Below, in pieces: positions 7,661 to 15,604 of a stretch of 20,922 nucleotides of DNA. The stretch spans positions 1-20,922 of the forward strand of contig CAKTYF010000026.1 of NCBI GenBank assembly GCA_934631995.1. Reading direction: 5' to 3'. The notes under the pieces are model-generated. The model was not told where the DNA came from. It saw nothing but the letters and a program-made list of their open reading frames with translations, and did not search any database. The position numbers were made by a program, and so were the translations under genes. This DNA comes from an uncultured Eggerthellaceae bacterium (GTDB lineage: Bacteria > Actinomycetota > Coriobacteriia > Coriobacteriales > Eggerthellaceae). Within the stretch, counting starts at the first letter, position 1, and the number at the start of each line of letters is the position of its first letter.

Positions 7661-7689
7661 ATTCTAGGCAAACTTTTTTGATTGCGCAA
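7661..7689 (-). promoter_or_regulatory. Promoter of the clpP-like/virD4-like unit
   Basis: Minus strand TTGCGC (7684-7689), a 17-base A/T-rich spacer, and TAGAAT (7661-7666). It predicts a leader of roughly 220 bases before the clpP-like ATG. Confidence 0.65.
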
Positions 7690-8040
7690 GAGACTTTTTG
7701 GGGAATTTTTCGGACACCCTTGCACGTGGGTGCAAATGAACGGTCGCACCGTCGCGTGATCGAGCGCGATAAAGAATGCCGTGACGATTGCGTAATGGAG
7801 CGCGGCAGAAGGTGCTGTGGCGCTCGCGCACGATGCAGGTCCACCCCGACACGCGCGTTTTATTCCCGAATCCGCCCGAACGCGGGCGGCTGAATTCGAA
7901 GATTCCTTTCTGGAAACAAGGACGAAGGCCCCCTCGGAAGGCGTTCTTGAATCCCCGGGCAGATGAGCGCGGCACTCAAGGCGTTCAAGGCACCGAAAAG
8001 CCCACCCAAAGAGAGCGGTTGTTGGAAAAACGGGTGCAAA
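7690..8040. other. Intergenic stretch with no recognisable gene
   Basis: Short open frames here overlap in several registers and show no family motifs. Small hairpins are visible, for example TTGCAC/GTGCAA at 7719-7734, but no tRNA or known RNA is recognised. Confidence 0.5.
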
Positions 8041-8224
8041 TTCGGGCAAATCGACGATATTCGGTGGTCCAATCGCCTTATAAGCCGTAATTCTGGTCTT
8101 TAGAGCGGATAACTGCATTGATTCGCTTTTACATGCCAGCATAACCCCAGGTCAATAAGCTGCACTAAAATCGATAGATTAACTACCGATTTCCCGACCA
8201 CCGAATATCGTCGATTTGCCCGAA
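8041..8224. repeat. 184-bp element bounded by perfect 29-bp inverted repeats
   Basis: The arm 8041-8069 (TTCGGGCAAATCG...GGTGGTC) is matched without mismatch by its reverse complement at 8196-8224; 126 bp lie between. The interior is AT-richer than the flanks, has no gene, and contains a second dyad at 8170-8190. No target-site duplication is obvious. Possible identities are an invertible promoter segment, a small non-autonomous mobile element, or a structured RNA. Confidence 0.9.
8170..8190. promoter_or_regulatory. Near-perfect 21-bp dyad (candidate operator)
   Basis: ATCGATAG-ATTAA-CTACCGAT has arms matching at 7 of 8 positions around an AT-rich centre, the form of a dimeric repressor site. 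It lies inside the 29-bp inverted-repeat element. No regulator gene is adjacent. Confidence 0.4.
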
Positions 8225-8310
8225 ATGAAGGGCCTTTTGACAACAAGCACTGCGCTTCTACACACCAAACGTCATAAGAAAATAGCGCTTCACCTAATAG
8301 ACCGTCGCGC

Positions 8311-8351
8311 GCAAAAGAAAATGCCCAACGCTTTCAAGCAGTCGGGCATTT
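8311..8351 (-). terminator. Terminator of the ferredoxin gene
   Basis: AAATGCCC (8344-8351) and GGGCATTT (8319-8326), read on the minus strand, form an 8-bp stem followed by TCTTTTG, 23 bases after the ferredoxin stop. Confidence 0.8.
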
Positions 8352-8373
8352 GCAACAATTGAGCGATGTGCGC

Positions 8374-8541
8374 TTATTCGGTGATAGCGCCTACGGGGCA
8401 CTCGTCGATGCACGTACCGCAATCGATGCAGGAATCGGCATTCACCGTGCAAACATCTGCAACGGAAAGAGCCTCTTGCGGGCAAGCGTCAACGCAAACG
8501 CCGCATGCTACGCAATCATCAGCATTAATGGTAACTGCCAT
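8374..8541 (-). CDS. Small 2[4Fe-4S] ferredoxin
   Basis: A 55-residue clostridial-type ferredoxin that carries electrons at low potential in the cytoplasm. It begins MAVTINADDC and has two classic cluster motifs: C10-x2-C13-x2-C16-x3-C20-P and C38-x2-C41-x2-C44-x3-C48-P. Length and symmetry match the 8Fe-8S ferredoxins of anaerobes. AGAGAGG precedes the ATG. It has its own terminator, and another terminator lies upstream, so it is probably a single-gene transcript. Its redox partner cannot be told from the context. Confidence 0.95.
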   Translation of the reverse strand: MAVTINADDCVACGVCVDACPQEALSVADVCTVNADSCIDCGTCIDECPVGAITE

Positions 8542-8606
8542 TTTTGGATCCTCTCTCTAGGACTGCAAAGAAGCCTCCTCGCTTCCTTAACGCGCTCAGT
8601 GTACAC

Positions 8607-8635
8607 CAATAAAAGATGCCCGCACCAGGCGGGCA
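8607..8635 (-). terminator. Terminator of the M23 peptidase gene
   Basis: TGCCCGC/GCGGGCA 7-bp stem with a 5-base loop followed by TCTTTTATT on the minus strand, roughly 190 bases past the peptidase stop. The remaining bases 8636-8828 hold no evident gene. Confidence 0.8.
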
Positions 8636-8828
8636 CCAAAACGTTACGCTTGTATCGGTATGGGGAAGCATTCGTCACGCTGCGGAAGGAACGCGAAGGG
8701 CGAAAAGAGGCGCAAACCGCACCTTCGCAGCCACGCGCTGCGTTGCGCGGATTCGCAAGATAAAAGCCCTTCACCGCTGCGCCCCGCATCGATAAAACGC
8801 CCAGCGCGCCAGCGCAGACGCCTGCCCC

Positions 8829-9983
8829 CTAGAAGCTGAAGTAGTTGCGCGGGTTCGTGGGCGTGCCGTTAATGACCAGCTGAAAGTGCAAGTGTGGACC
8901 GGTGGACAAACCTGTAGAGCCAACGTAGCCAATGCACGTACCAGCCTGCACCGATTCGCCAACATACGCTGCGGTTTGGCTCTGATGCATGTAAATGGTC
9001 TGCACGCCGTTGCCATGATCAACAATGACGGAATTGCCGCCCGTTCCATACCAGCCCACAAACGTCACAATACCGGGGCCGGAAGAATAAATAGGCGTGC
9101 CCGAAGAAGCGCCCAGGTCAATACCGTTATGCGAACCCGTAATAGGTGAATAGCCAAATTCGCAGGTCACACCATAGTAGCTGGTAGGCTTCACCCAACC
9201 GTCAAAATAGCTGGAATCGAACAACTCGCCACCGCTACCGGGATCGGTCCACGAGCCGCCACCGCTGCTACCGCCCGATGCCTGCTGCTGAGCTTTCTGA
9301 CGCGCCTCCTCCTCTTCGGCGGCCGCCTGTTCTCCTCGGGCAACCAAATCGGCAATCTCGCTATTCATCGACTCAAGCTCGGAAGCAAGTTGCGAAGAAG
9401 TCTCAGCGATTGTCTGACTTGCTTTCTGCGCACGCTCAAGCTCTTCTTTGGCGATGGCACTCTGCTCCGCGTATTCCTCGGCAGCAGCCTCGGCTTCGGC
9501 GCGCGCTTGGCGGTTCTCTTCTACCAACGCAGCATCCTGGTTGTTGATGGCCGCCAGAGCATCCCAGGTGGTCAGGAATTCCTCGAAAGACCCCGCGCCC
9601 AAAAGAACGTCCAAGAACGACATGGCACCGCCGCTGCGATACATCGAGGTCACGCGCGTGCTCAAGCGAGCCTGCGTTTCAGTAATCTTTTGCTCAGCAG
9701 CTTCTTTGCGGTCGAGCGCATCCTGCTTGGCAGCTTCCGCGGCATCGTATTTTTCCGTTGCCTCGTCTTCGACTTCGCGTGCTTCGACCAACTGGTTGGA
9801 AAGCTCATCGATACGCGCAGACAGCTCGTCAGCCTGCGCCTGCTTGTCTTCAGCCTGAGCGCGCAGCTCGGCGGATGTCTCGGCGTATGCCGCGGCGGGA
9901 GCGCCCGCCAAAGAGACGGCCAGCACGCCTGAAAGCATGCAAGCAAGCAGCGCCCGAGAAGTGCGTTTTACGGTTAAAATCAT
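8829..9983 (-). CDS. Secreted coiled-coil M23 (LytM-type) peptidase
   Basis: A 384-residue exported cell-wall hydrolase of the EnvC/CwlO-like layout. It has a signal peptide (MILTVKRTSR, hydrophobic core to about 30, likely cleavage after AYA-34), a long Glu/Ala-rich coiled coil (about 36-233), a short Ser/Gly linker (236-244), and a C-terminal M23 zinc metallopeptidase domain. The domain has H285-x3-D289 (HNGID), H333 (YMHQ) and H364-x-H366 (HLHF), so the metal and catalytic residues are present. Such proteins cleave peptidoglycan stem peptides or cross-bridges during cell separation. The frame is open 57 codons further upstream, but GAAGGT six bases before the ATG at 9983 and the signal peptide favour this start. 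A TATCAT extended -10 lies about 35 bases upstream. Confidence 0.92.
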   Translation of the reverse strand: MILTVKRTSRALLACMLSGVLAVSLAGAPAAAYAETSAELRAQAEDKQAQADELSARIDELSNQLVEAREVEDEATEKYDAAEAAKQDALDRKEAAEQKITETQARLSTRVTSMYRSGGAMSFLDVLLGAGSFEEFLTTWDALAAINNQDAALVEENRQARAEAEAAAEEYAEQSAIAKEELERAQKASQTIAETSSQLASELESMNSEIADLVARGEQAAAEEEEARQKAQQQASGGSSGGGSWTDPGSGGELFDSSYFDGWVKPTSYYGVTCEFGYSPITGSHNGIDLGASSGTPIYSSGPGIVTFVGWYGTGGNSVIVDHGNGVQTIYMHQSQTAAYVGESVQAGTCIGYVGSTGLSTGPHLHFQLVINGTPTNPRNYFSF

Positions 9984-10017
9984 GTTTGCACCTTCAAAAT
10001 AGGGTATGAATTTTTTC

Positions 10018-10026
10018 ATGATACCA
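10018..10026 (-). promoter_or_regulatory. Extended -10 promoter element for the M23 gene
   Basis: Minus strand TGGTATCAT, that is TG-N followed by TATCAT, about 35 bases before the chosen start. No clear -35. Bases 10027-10240 hold nothing else recognised. Confidence 0.4.
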
Positions 10027-10240
10027 GGTGAAGCGCGCCTTGGCGAAAAACGCGACAAAAGCTGCACAAAGGTATGAAGACGCCGTGAAGGCGCAGGCAC
10101 AAGCGCCGCTCGTGCGCCGAGCGAACGCTTACGGTCGCATGGCCACAGCCGCAAGCATACCGCCGCATGGTTCGCCGCATCCGTTGCGCAGCCAGCGACA
10201 CCGCCGTTACAGGGCGCGGCATCACCCGCTCACCCGCTCG

Positions 10241-11236
10241 CTAAAAGAACGTGCGGGCAATGCGAGAGTAGAACGATTCCTTCTTGTAGAACAGCAGGCG
10301 CACGGGTTTTTCGGCGCAACGCACCACCACACGCTCGATAGGCGTGGGAAAGCTGAGCGCCGTGCCATCAAGCTGCACCTCGGTAAACGTATAGCCCTCG
10401 GCAAAGTCGAAGGCAGCCTCTACCACGTCGTGACGCTCGGTGACAATCGCCCGTGATTGCAGCGTATGCGATGCCAGCGGAACCACCACCATACCCTCAA
10501 CACCCGGCGAAATAAGCGGTCCACCTGCGGAAAGAGCATACGCGGTAGAACCGGTGGCCGTTGCAACAATAAGGCCATCGCCGCGCAACGTGCATAAATC
10601 TTCGCCCGAAATGCTCAGGTGTGCCTCTAAATTGCGCGGGAACGAGCCACGCGAGATCGTCACTTCGTTGAGCGCCGTGAAAACGCGCCCGCCGTCGCCG
10701 CCAGTGCCGGTGCTAGCGCCGTTGCCAACGCCAACGCCACGCGCGCCTGCACCAGCAGCGCCGCCGCCCACGTCATCCCACTCGTCGCCGAACGCGCCGC
10801 GCGCGCCACCAGGCACGTCATCGCCTTCGCATTCGACCTCCACCAGCAAGCACGCGCGTCGATCCTCGGTCACATCGCCCGCCAACGCAGCCGCTACCAA
10901 AGGGATAACGCCTTCCTCGCTGGGGTTCGCCAGAAAACCCAAATTCCCAAAGTTAATGCCCAGAACGGGCGCATCGAACAGCATGGCCACGCGCGCCGTG
11001 CGCAGAATAGTGCCGTCGCCGCCCAGCGCAACCGCCAGGTCAAACGGACGAATTCCGGCGTCTTCCAGCGCGCGATCGTCGTTCGCGGCGCCAACAGCAA
11101 GATGCTCCGGCGTGGGTAAGTCAACGGAAAGCACCACGTCGTTTTCAATGCCCTGCGTGGAAAAATATGCCGCCAACAGCATCGATGCATCGTACGCCGA
11201 AGGATTCGCATTATTTACCACCGTTAGCACGCGCAT
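10241..11236 (-). CDS. nadK: NAD kinase
   Basis: A 331-residue ATP-NAD kinase that makes NADP from NAD in the cytoplasm. Signatures are LAVALGGDGTILRTAR (GGDGT at 72-76), GINFGNLGFL (93-102), ALNEVTISRG (188-197) and GDGLIVATATGSTAYALSAGGP (219-240), in the usual order. The family is usually about 260-300 residues; the extra length comes mainly from a Gly/Ala/Asp-rich low-complexity insert at about 136-183, between the two domains. The ATG lies 3 bases after the stop of the asparagine synthetase-like gene, so the two are co-transcribed and probably translationally coupled. Confidence 0.96.
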   Translation of the reverse strand: MRVLTVVNNANPSAYDASMLLAAYFSTQGIENDVVLSVDLPTPEHLAVGAANDDRALEDAGIRPFDLAVALGGDGTILRTARVAMLFDAPVLGINFGNLGFLANPSEEGVIPLVAAALAGDVTEDRRACLLVEVECEGDDVPGGARGAFGDEWDDVGGGAAGAGARGVGVGNGASTGTGGDGGRVFTALNEVTISRGSFPRNLEAHLSISGEDLCTLRGDGLIVATATGSTAYALSAGGPLISPGVEGMVVVPLASHTLQSRAIVTERHDVVEAAFDFAEGYTFTEVQLDGTALSFPTPIERVVVRCAEKPVRLLFYKKESFYSRIARTFF

Positions 11237-11239
11237 GAT

Positions 11240-13123
11240 TTACGCCTCCAACGCGCGGCACTGCGCACGCTCGCCTTGCCCGAAGAACTGGCGATACCAC
11301 ACGATAAACGAGTAGAACGACCAGATTTTCTGCATGTTGGAAACCGCGCCGCTCTTATGCTCGTCCAGCAGCTCCATGAGCTTTTCGGGCACGAAAAATT
11401 CCGCTGCTTCGGGGCTCAAAAACGCCTCTTTCACCTGCTCGTAGTACTTTTCCTCACGCAACCATGTGGCAAGCGGGCTGGGAAAACCCAGCTTCGGCTT
11501 GTTGAACACGCGCTCAGGCAAATGACGCGACGCCGCACGGCGCAGCGCAATCTTCTCGTGGTCGTCGCACGCGCGATACTTCGCAGGAATGGTCAGCGCC
11601 AGCTCAAGCACTTCGCGGTCCAAAAACGGAACGCGCAGCTCAAGCGAATGCGCCATGGACATGCGGTCGGCCTTCAGAATGATGTCGTAAATCATCCACG
11701 TCTTGATGTCTACATATTGCAGCTGCGTTACGCCATCAAGCCCCGCCACCTCGTCGTAGTACGGCTTGGAGTAAACCTGCGGCGCGTCAATTACAATCTT
11801 GTCCTTCAAATATTGCTGGCGCTCATCGTTTTCGAACACGTAATCGGCGCGCGAATTGCGCTCCCACGGCTTCATGGCGCCGTGCGTTAGGAAATGCTTG
11901 CCCTTCACCGCCGGCAGCGCACCTGCCAGCACACCCGCCAGCGAACGCAAAAATTGCGGGTATTTGCGCTGGTAGTTGTACAGATGATCCTCTTGCGTAT
12001 AATTCGGATAGCCACCAAACAACTCATCGGCGCCTTCGCCAGAAAGCACCACCTTCACATGCTTCGCCGCATTCTGGCACAGGAAGTACAGCGGGTTTTC
12101 AGACGGGTTCGGCAGCGGCTCATCCAGGTAATATTGGATATCGGGCATGCAGTCGAAGAAATCATCGGCAGAAATCTTATTCGCAATGTTCGGCGCGCCC
12201 AGCTCTTCGGAAAAGCTCTGCGCATACGGAAGCTCGCTGTACTGCTCTTCCTCGTAGCCCACGGAGAACGTGCGAATGCTTGAGCCGCCGTGGAACACGC
12301 GCTCCACCACAAAGCTCGAATCCACGCCCGAGCTCAAGAAGCCGCCGACCTCAACATCGGCAATCTGGTGCGCGCGCACGGAATCCGTGAACACTTCCTC
12401 TATACGATCGGCCCATTCGTCAAGCGAAAGCGTTTCGTCAATCTTGTACTCAAACTCGTAGTAGCGCGCCGTTTCGAACGCGCCCGTGGCAAAATCCCAC
12501 GTGAACCAACTGGCGGGCTGCAGCTTATACACGCCTTTGAACAGGGTTTTCTCGTTGGGAAGGTATTCATACGACAGATAATTCGGAATTTCTTCGCGCA
12601 CAATTTCCTTCACGAAACCCGGATGATCCAAGAAGCTCTTGATTTCCGAGCCGAACAGGAACTGCCCATTTTCGTTGTAGTAGTAGAAGGGCTTGATGCC
12701 GAAGATGTCGCGCGCGCCGAACAGCTGACGCGTTTGCGTATCCCAAATGACGAACGCGAACATGCCGCGCAGCTTATCAAGCACGCCGCGACCCCATTCC
12801 TCGTAGCCGTGAAGGATGGTCTCGGTGTCGGAATGCGTGGCAAACGTGTGACCCGCCGCCAAAAGCTCTTCGCGAAGCTCCTGGTAGTTGTAGATTTCGC
12901 CGTTGAACACAATGATTTTCGTGCCGTCTTCATTCGCCATGGGCTGGCGTCCGCCCTCAAGGTCGATAATAGACAGGCGACGATGCGCCAGCGCCATGAA
13001 ATCGTCCACGTAGAACGTGGCGTCGTCGGGGCCGCGATGCGCAATACGATCGCCCATCAGCTGCGCCACGCGCAGGGGGTCGCTCACCGCATCGGTAACA
13101 GCAAAACCGGTAAAACCGCACAT
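11240..13123 (-). CDS. asnB: Glutamine-hydrolysing asparagine synthetase family amidotransferase (AsnB/AsnH-type)
   Basis: A 627-residue protein with an N-terminal class II glutaminase (catalytic Cys2 in MCGFTGFAV; HRGPDD; FNGEIYNY; GxxSDTE-type HSDTET) and a C-terminal synthetase domain with the ATP-binding PP-loop GFLSSGVDSS (about 261-270) and GEGADELFGGY. It transfers ammonia from glutamine to an aspartyl carboxylate. In most settings this makes free asparagine. Here the adjacent racemase and D-aspartate ligase-like genes suggest an alternative role as in lactococcal AsnH, amidating the D-Asp cross-bridge of peptidoglycan. The ATG is preceded by GGAAAG. It is followed directly by nadK. 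Confidence 0.95.
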   Translation of the reverse strand: MCGFTGFAVTDAVSDPLRVAQLMGDRIAHRGPDDATFYVDDFMALAHRRLSIIDLEGGRQPMANEDGTKIIVFNGEIYNYQELREELLAAGHTFATHSDTETILHGYEEWGRGVLDKLRGMFAFVIWDTQTRQLFGARDIFGIKPFYYYNENGQFLFGSEIKSFLDHPGFVKEIVREEIPNYLSYEYLPNEKTLFKGVYKLQPASWFTWDFATGAFETARYYEFEYKIDETLSLDEWADRIEEVFTDSVRAHQIADVEVGGFLSSGVDSSFVVERVFHGGSSIRTFSVGYEEEQYSELPYAQSFSEELGAPNIANKISADDFFDCMPDIQYYLDEPLPNPSENPLYFLCQNAAKHVKVVLSGEGADELFGGYPNYTQEDHLYNYQRKYPQFLRSLAGVLAGALPAVKGKHFLTHGAMKPWERNSRADYVFENDERQQYLKDKIVIDAPQVYSKPYYDEVAGLDGVTQLQYVDIKTWMIYDIILKADRMSMAHSLELRVPFLDREVLELALTIPAKYRACDDHEKIALRRAASRHLPERVFNKPKLGFPSPLATWLREEKYYEQVKEAFLSPEAAEFFVPEKLMELLDEHKSGAVSNMQKIWSFYSFIVWYRQFFGQGERAQCRALEA

Positions 13124-13290
13124 ATCAGTTCACTTTCCGTCAAAGCTCTTATGCCGCCTGGCCGGGTCGTGCCCGTTCCTGGATTGTCAGCGGCGTGCTG
13201 GCTGAAGAGCGCTCTCGGATGCCTTGCACCCGTCAATCAAGCCGCCAGTCCGCCTGCACTGCACCCAGAACAACAACTCTACCAGGCCTT

Positions 13291-14022
13291 TTATCGATAC
13301 ATCTCCATCAAATCTTTTGCTGGCGCACCGCATTCTTGCACGCAGCGCCATGCCAGCACGTTCAGCGCATCCACAATCGGAGCGCCTTCCATGCGCACGG
13401 GAACGGGCACGAGCGATAGCTCGGTACAGCCCAAAATAATGCCATCGCAGCCGGCATCCACCATCTTGCGGCACAGCGCGCAAAACGCTTCAGCATTAGG
13501 CTCAATTCCCGCTTTCACCTGGTCATAAATGATGCTCATAACCAGTTTTTGATCTTCTCCCTCAGGGGAAACAGCCGCCACGCCGCACGCCGCCAGCGCC
13601 CGGTCATACACTTGCGTTGCCAGCGTTCCATCGGTGGCCAGCACGGCGCATTTCGTCACGCCCAGCCGATTTACGAACGCCGCCGTTTCATCCAGCATGT
13701 TCACAAAGCGCGCACGCGAAAGACCTGCGGAAACAGCATCAAGCGCGGCGTGAGCGGTATTGCACGGCGTAGATAAAACATCACAGCCCAGCGCTTCAAG
13801 CTGCAGCGCCGCCTGGTTCATGGACGGCACAAACGATGATGCGCCTTCCACGCCTAAAAGATAATCGGTGCGATTCGGAATACCCGGCCGGTTCAGGATA
13901 TCGATGTCAAGATGTTCCTGGTCAGAGGCAACATCGGTATACTCCACCACGCGCTGGAAAAACAGCGCCGTAGCGGCAGGCCCTACGCCTCCAATCACAC
14001 CCAGCTTCTTGTAATCAGCCAT
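13291..14022 (-). CDS. Aspartate/glutamate racemase family protein, probable aspartate racemase
   Basis: A 243-residue PLP-independent racemase. The start of the fold (KKLGVIGGVGPAATALFFQRVV) and the two active-site cysteines, C87 in STPCNTAH and C199 in LGCTELS, are present. It interconverts L- and D-aspartate (or glutamate). The open frame extends 14 codons further, but that upstream ATG overlaps the -10 box TATAAT at 14063-14068, so translation must begin at the ATG at 14022, which has AAAAGG upstream. Its place beside a D-aspartate ligase-like gene points to D-Asp supply for the cell wall. Confidence 0.93.
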   Translation of the reverse strand: MADYKKLGVIGGVGPAATALFFQRVVEYTDVASDQEHLDIDILNRPGIPNRTDYLLGVEGASSFVPSMNQAALQLEALGCDVLSTPCNTAHAALDAVSAGLSRARFVNMLDETAAFVNRLGVTKCAVLATDGTLATQVYDRALAACGVAAVSPEGEDQKLVMSIIYDQVKAGIEPNAEAFCALCRKMVDAGCDGIILGCTELSLVPVPVRMEGAPIVDALNVLAWRCVQECGAPAKDLMEMYR

Positions 14023-14062
14023 GTCAAAGCAGCCTTTTCGTTTGCCCAATACGCAAATGCTC

Positions 14063-14090
14063 ATTATAACGTCTGCACGCGGCGGTCCAA
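14063..14090 (-). promoter_or_regulatory. Promoter of the racemase gene
   Basis: Minus strand TTGGAC (14085-14090), 16-base spacer, TATAAT (14063-14068). It places the start of transcription a few tens of bases before the ATG at 14022. The remaining bases to the end of the ligase gene (14091-14306) contain no evident gene. Confidence 0.75.
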
Positions 14091-14306
14091 ATTAATTCAA
14101 CGTTAAAGCGCAAAAGCAGGCGAAGGAACCGGTGCCGCACCGCAGCTCCGCTCGTGCTGCAACGCGGCCACCGCGGCGCCACAGCACGTCCGACCTACGT
14201 CGCACGAATCGCAACACCACAGCTCCGGTCGTGGCGCAGCGCCCGACACAAGCGCACCGCGCCGGCACGGCAGAGCGCCAGCCGCCGGCCCCTTCCCCAC
14301 CGAACA

Positions 14307-15542
14307 TTAATCGTTCACGTGGCGCTTGTTGAAGCACTGCGCGTACTGCTGGCGATAGTTGCGCTGATTCATGCGGAAGCTCAACCAGCGCAAAAGCGAC
14401 TTGTCGTCCTCGCTCCAGTAGCTCTGCTTCACCTTGCCCGCCGCAATCAGACGCTCAATGCGCGCGAGCGTTTCCGCATCGCTTGTGTACGTGCGAATCA
14501 CGTCCAGCGGAATCATAGTCCACAGCACTTCGTCGTCAAGCGTGGCAATGTCGCACGGCTCGCTGCGCTGCTCCAGCACGTCTTGCACCAGGTAGCGCGC
14601 AAGATTCTTCCCCGATGCCGTGGTGAAATAGCTCGAGCGACCCTGGCGCGGGTTGATCTCGAACAGCTTGAACGAACCATCGCGCTCGTCGTATTTCAGG
14701 TCGAAATTCGAGAAGCCCACGTAGCCGATTTCCTCCAAGAATCCCCTGATGCGTGCGTTGATGTCTTCATTGTAGCCCGTCATAATGGCGCCATAACTGC
14801 CAATGCCCAGCGGCGTGTGCTCTTCCAGCACCACATCACCCAGACACTGCATGGTCACGCGGCCCGCGCGATCGCTGTAGCAGTTCATCACGCGCATGCG
14901 CGTATCGTCGCCGGGAATAAAGTCCTGCACAATCATAGCGTCATCGTAGCTTGACGAGTACACGCCCGTCAGAATCTGCTCCAACTCGCTTGCATTATCG
15001 CAGATGAACGCCTTCTTTTTGCCAGGATATTCGCAGTTCCAGTACGCCACGCTGTTCGACGGCTTCACGATAATGGGATACGGAAACGGCGGCTCGTAGT
15101 CGCGCCAATTCTCCGCCGTCACTTCGCTGGTCTTCGGGAACTCCAGCCCAAAGCGCAGGCACGTGTCGTAGAAACGCTCTTTCGTGGACAAAAGATCGAA
15201 CTGATCAGGGCTCATAATGCTGAACAGGAAGTAATCGCGCAGCTCATCCTGGTTGCGCACGAGCATTTTCGTGTAGTTGTCGCCACACGGCGCAAGCACC
15301 ATGGTCTGCCCAGCGTGCGCATCGGCGAAGGCGCGCAGCGTGCGCACGAACACCTCATCATCTTCCAGATTTGGCTCGGTCACGTCAATGGACATCAGCT
15401 TGCTGTTCTGGCAAATATGAAACGCGCCCTTGCAAATGGTGTGCGAGGTCTTGCCATATTCTTCGAAAAACGAACGCGCCATGCCGTAAGCATTGGCGTC
15501 TCCCCCCAGCAGGACGGGGGTGAACTGTAAATCGGTGCTCAC
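14307..15542 (-). CDS. ATP-grasp ligase, probable D-aspartate ligase for the peptidoglycan cross-bridge
   Basis: A 411-residue ATP-grasp protein closely resembling the enterococcal D-aspartate ligase (Aslfm), which adds D-Asp to the lysine of UDP-MurNAc-pentapeptide. It has the N-terminal PVLLGGDANAYGMARSFFEEYG (9-30), then PIIVKPSNSVAYW with ATP-binding K160, MIVQDFIPGDDTRMRV (203-218), GFSNFDLKYD (276-285) and LFEINPRQGRSS (293-304) with the metal-binding acidic residues. The start is GTG at 15542 with a weak AAAGAG-like site. A TATAAT lies about 55 bases upstream. The neighbouring racemase and amidotransferase support the substrate assignment; without a search or assay, a related carboxylate-amine ligase remains possible. 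Confidence 0.87.
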   Translation of the reverse strand: MSTDLQFTPVLLGGDANAYGMARSFFEEYGKTSHTICKGAFHICQNSKLMSIDVTEPNLEDDEVFVRTLRAFADAHAGQTMVLAPCGDNYTKMLVRNQDELRDYFLFSIMSPDQFDLLSTKERFYDTCLRFGLEFPKTSEVTAENWRDYEPPFPYPIIVKPSNSVAYWNCEYPGKKKAFICDNASELEQILTGVYSSSYDDAMIVQDFIPGDDTRMRVMNCYSDRAGRVTMQCLGDVVLEEHTPLGIGSYGAIMTGYNEDINARIRGFLEEIGYVGFSNFDLKYDERDGSFKLFEINPRQGRSSYFTTASGKNLARYLVQDVLEQRSEPCDIATLDDEVLWTMIPLDVIRTYTSDAETLARIERLIAAGKVKQSYWSEDDKSLLRWLSFRMNQRNYRQQYAQCFNKRHVND

Positions 15543-15598
15543 TTCTACTCTTTTCCGCTCTTTCGATGAAATCCCTTCATCTTTTTTGTAACTGGTTC

Positions 15599-15604
15599 AT
15601 TATA
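15599..15604 (-). promoter_or_regulatory. -10 element (TATAAT) for the D-aspartate ligase-like gene
   Basis: Perfect TATAAT on the minus strand about 57 bases before the GTG start; no good -35 at the expected distance. Confidence 0.55.

Noticed and set aside
7636..8142. Minus-strand open frame of 168 codons through the inverted-repeat arm
   Set aside because: Covers the mapped promoter and one repeat arm, has mixed composition and no ribosome binding site or family features.
12290..13528. Plus-strand open frame opposite asnB and the racemase
   Set aside because: Spans two well-supported genes on the other strand and has no recognisable motif.
14023..14064. Upstream start for the racemase gene at 14064
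   Set aside because: That ATG overlaps the -10 box of the promoter, so it cannot be in the main transcript.
14154..14954. Plus-strand open frame opposite the D-aspartate ligase-like gene
   Set aside because: Antisense shadow, no motif.
15565..15587. Plus-strand hairpin GATGAA/TTCATC with T-run as a terminator
   Set aside because: No plus-strand gene lies upstream to terminate, and it falls in the leader of the minus-strand ligase gene; the stem is only 6 bp.
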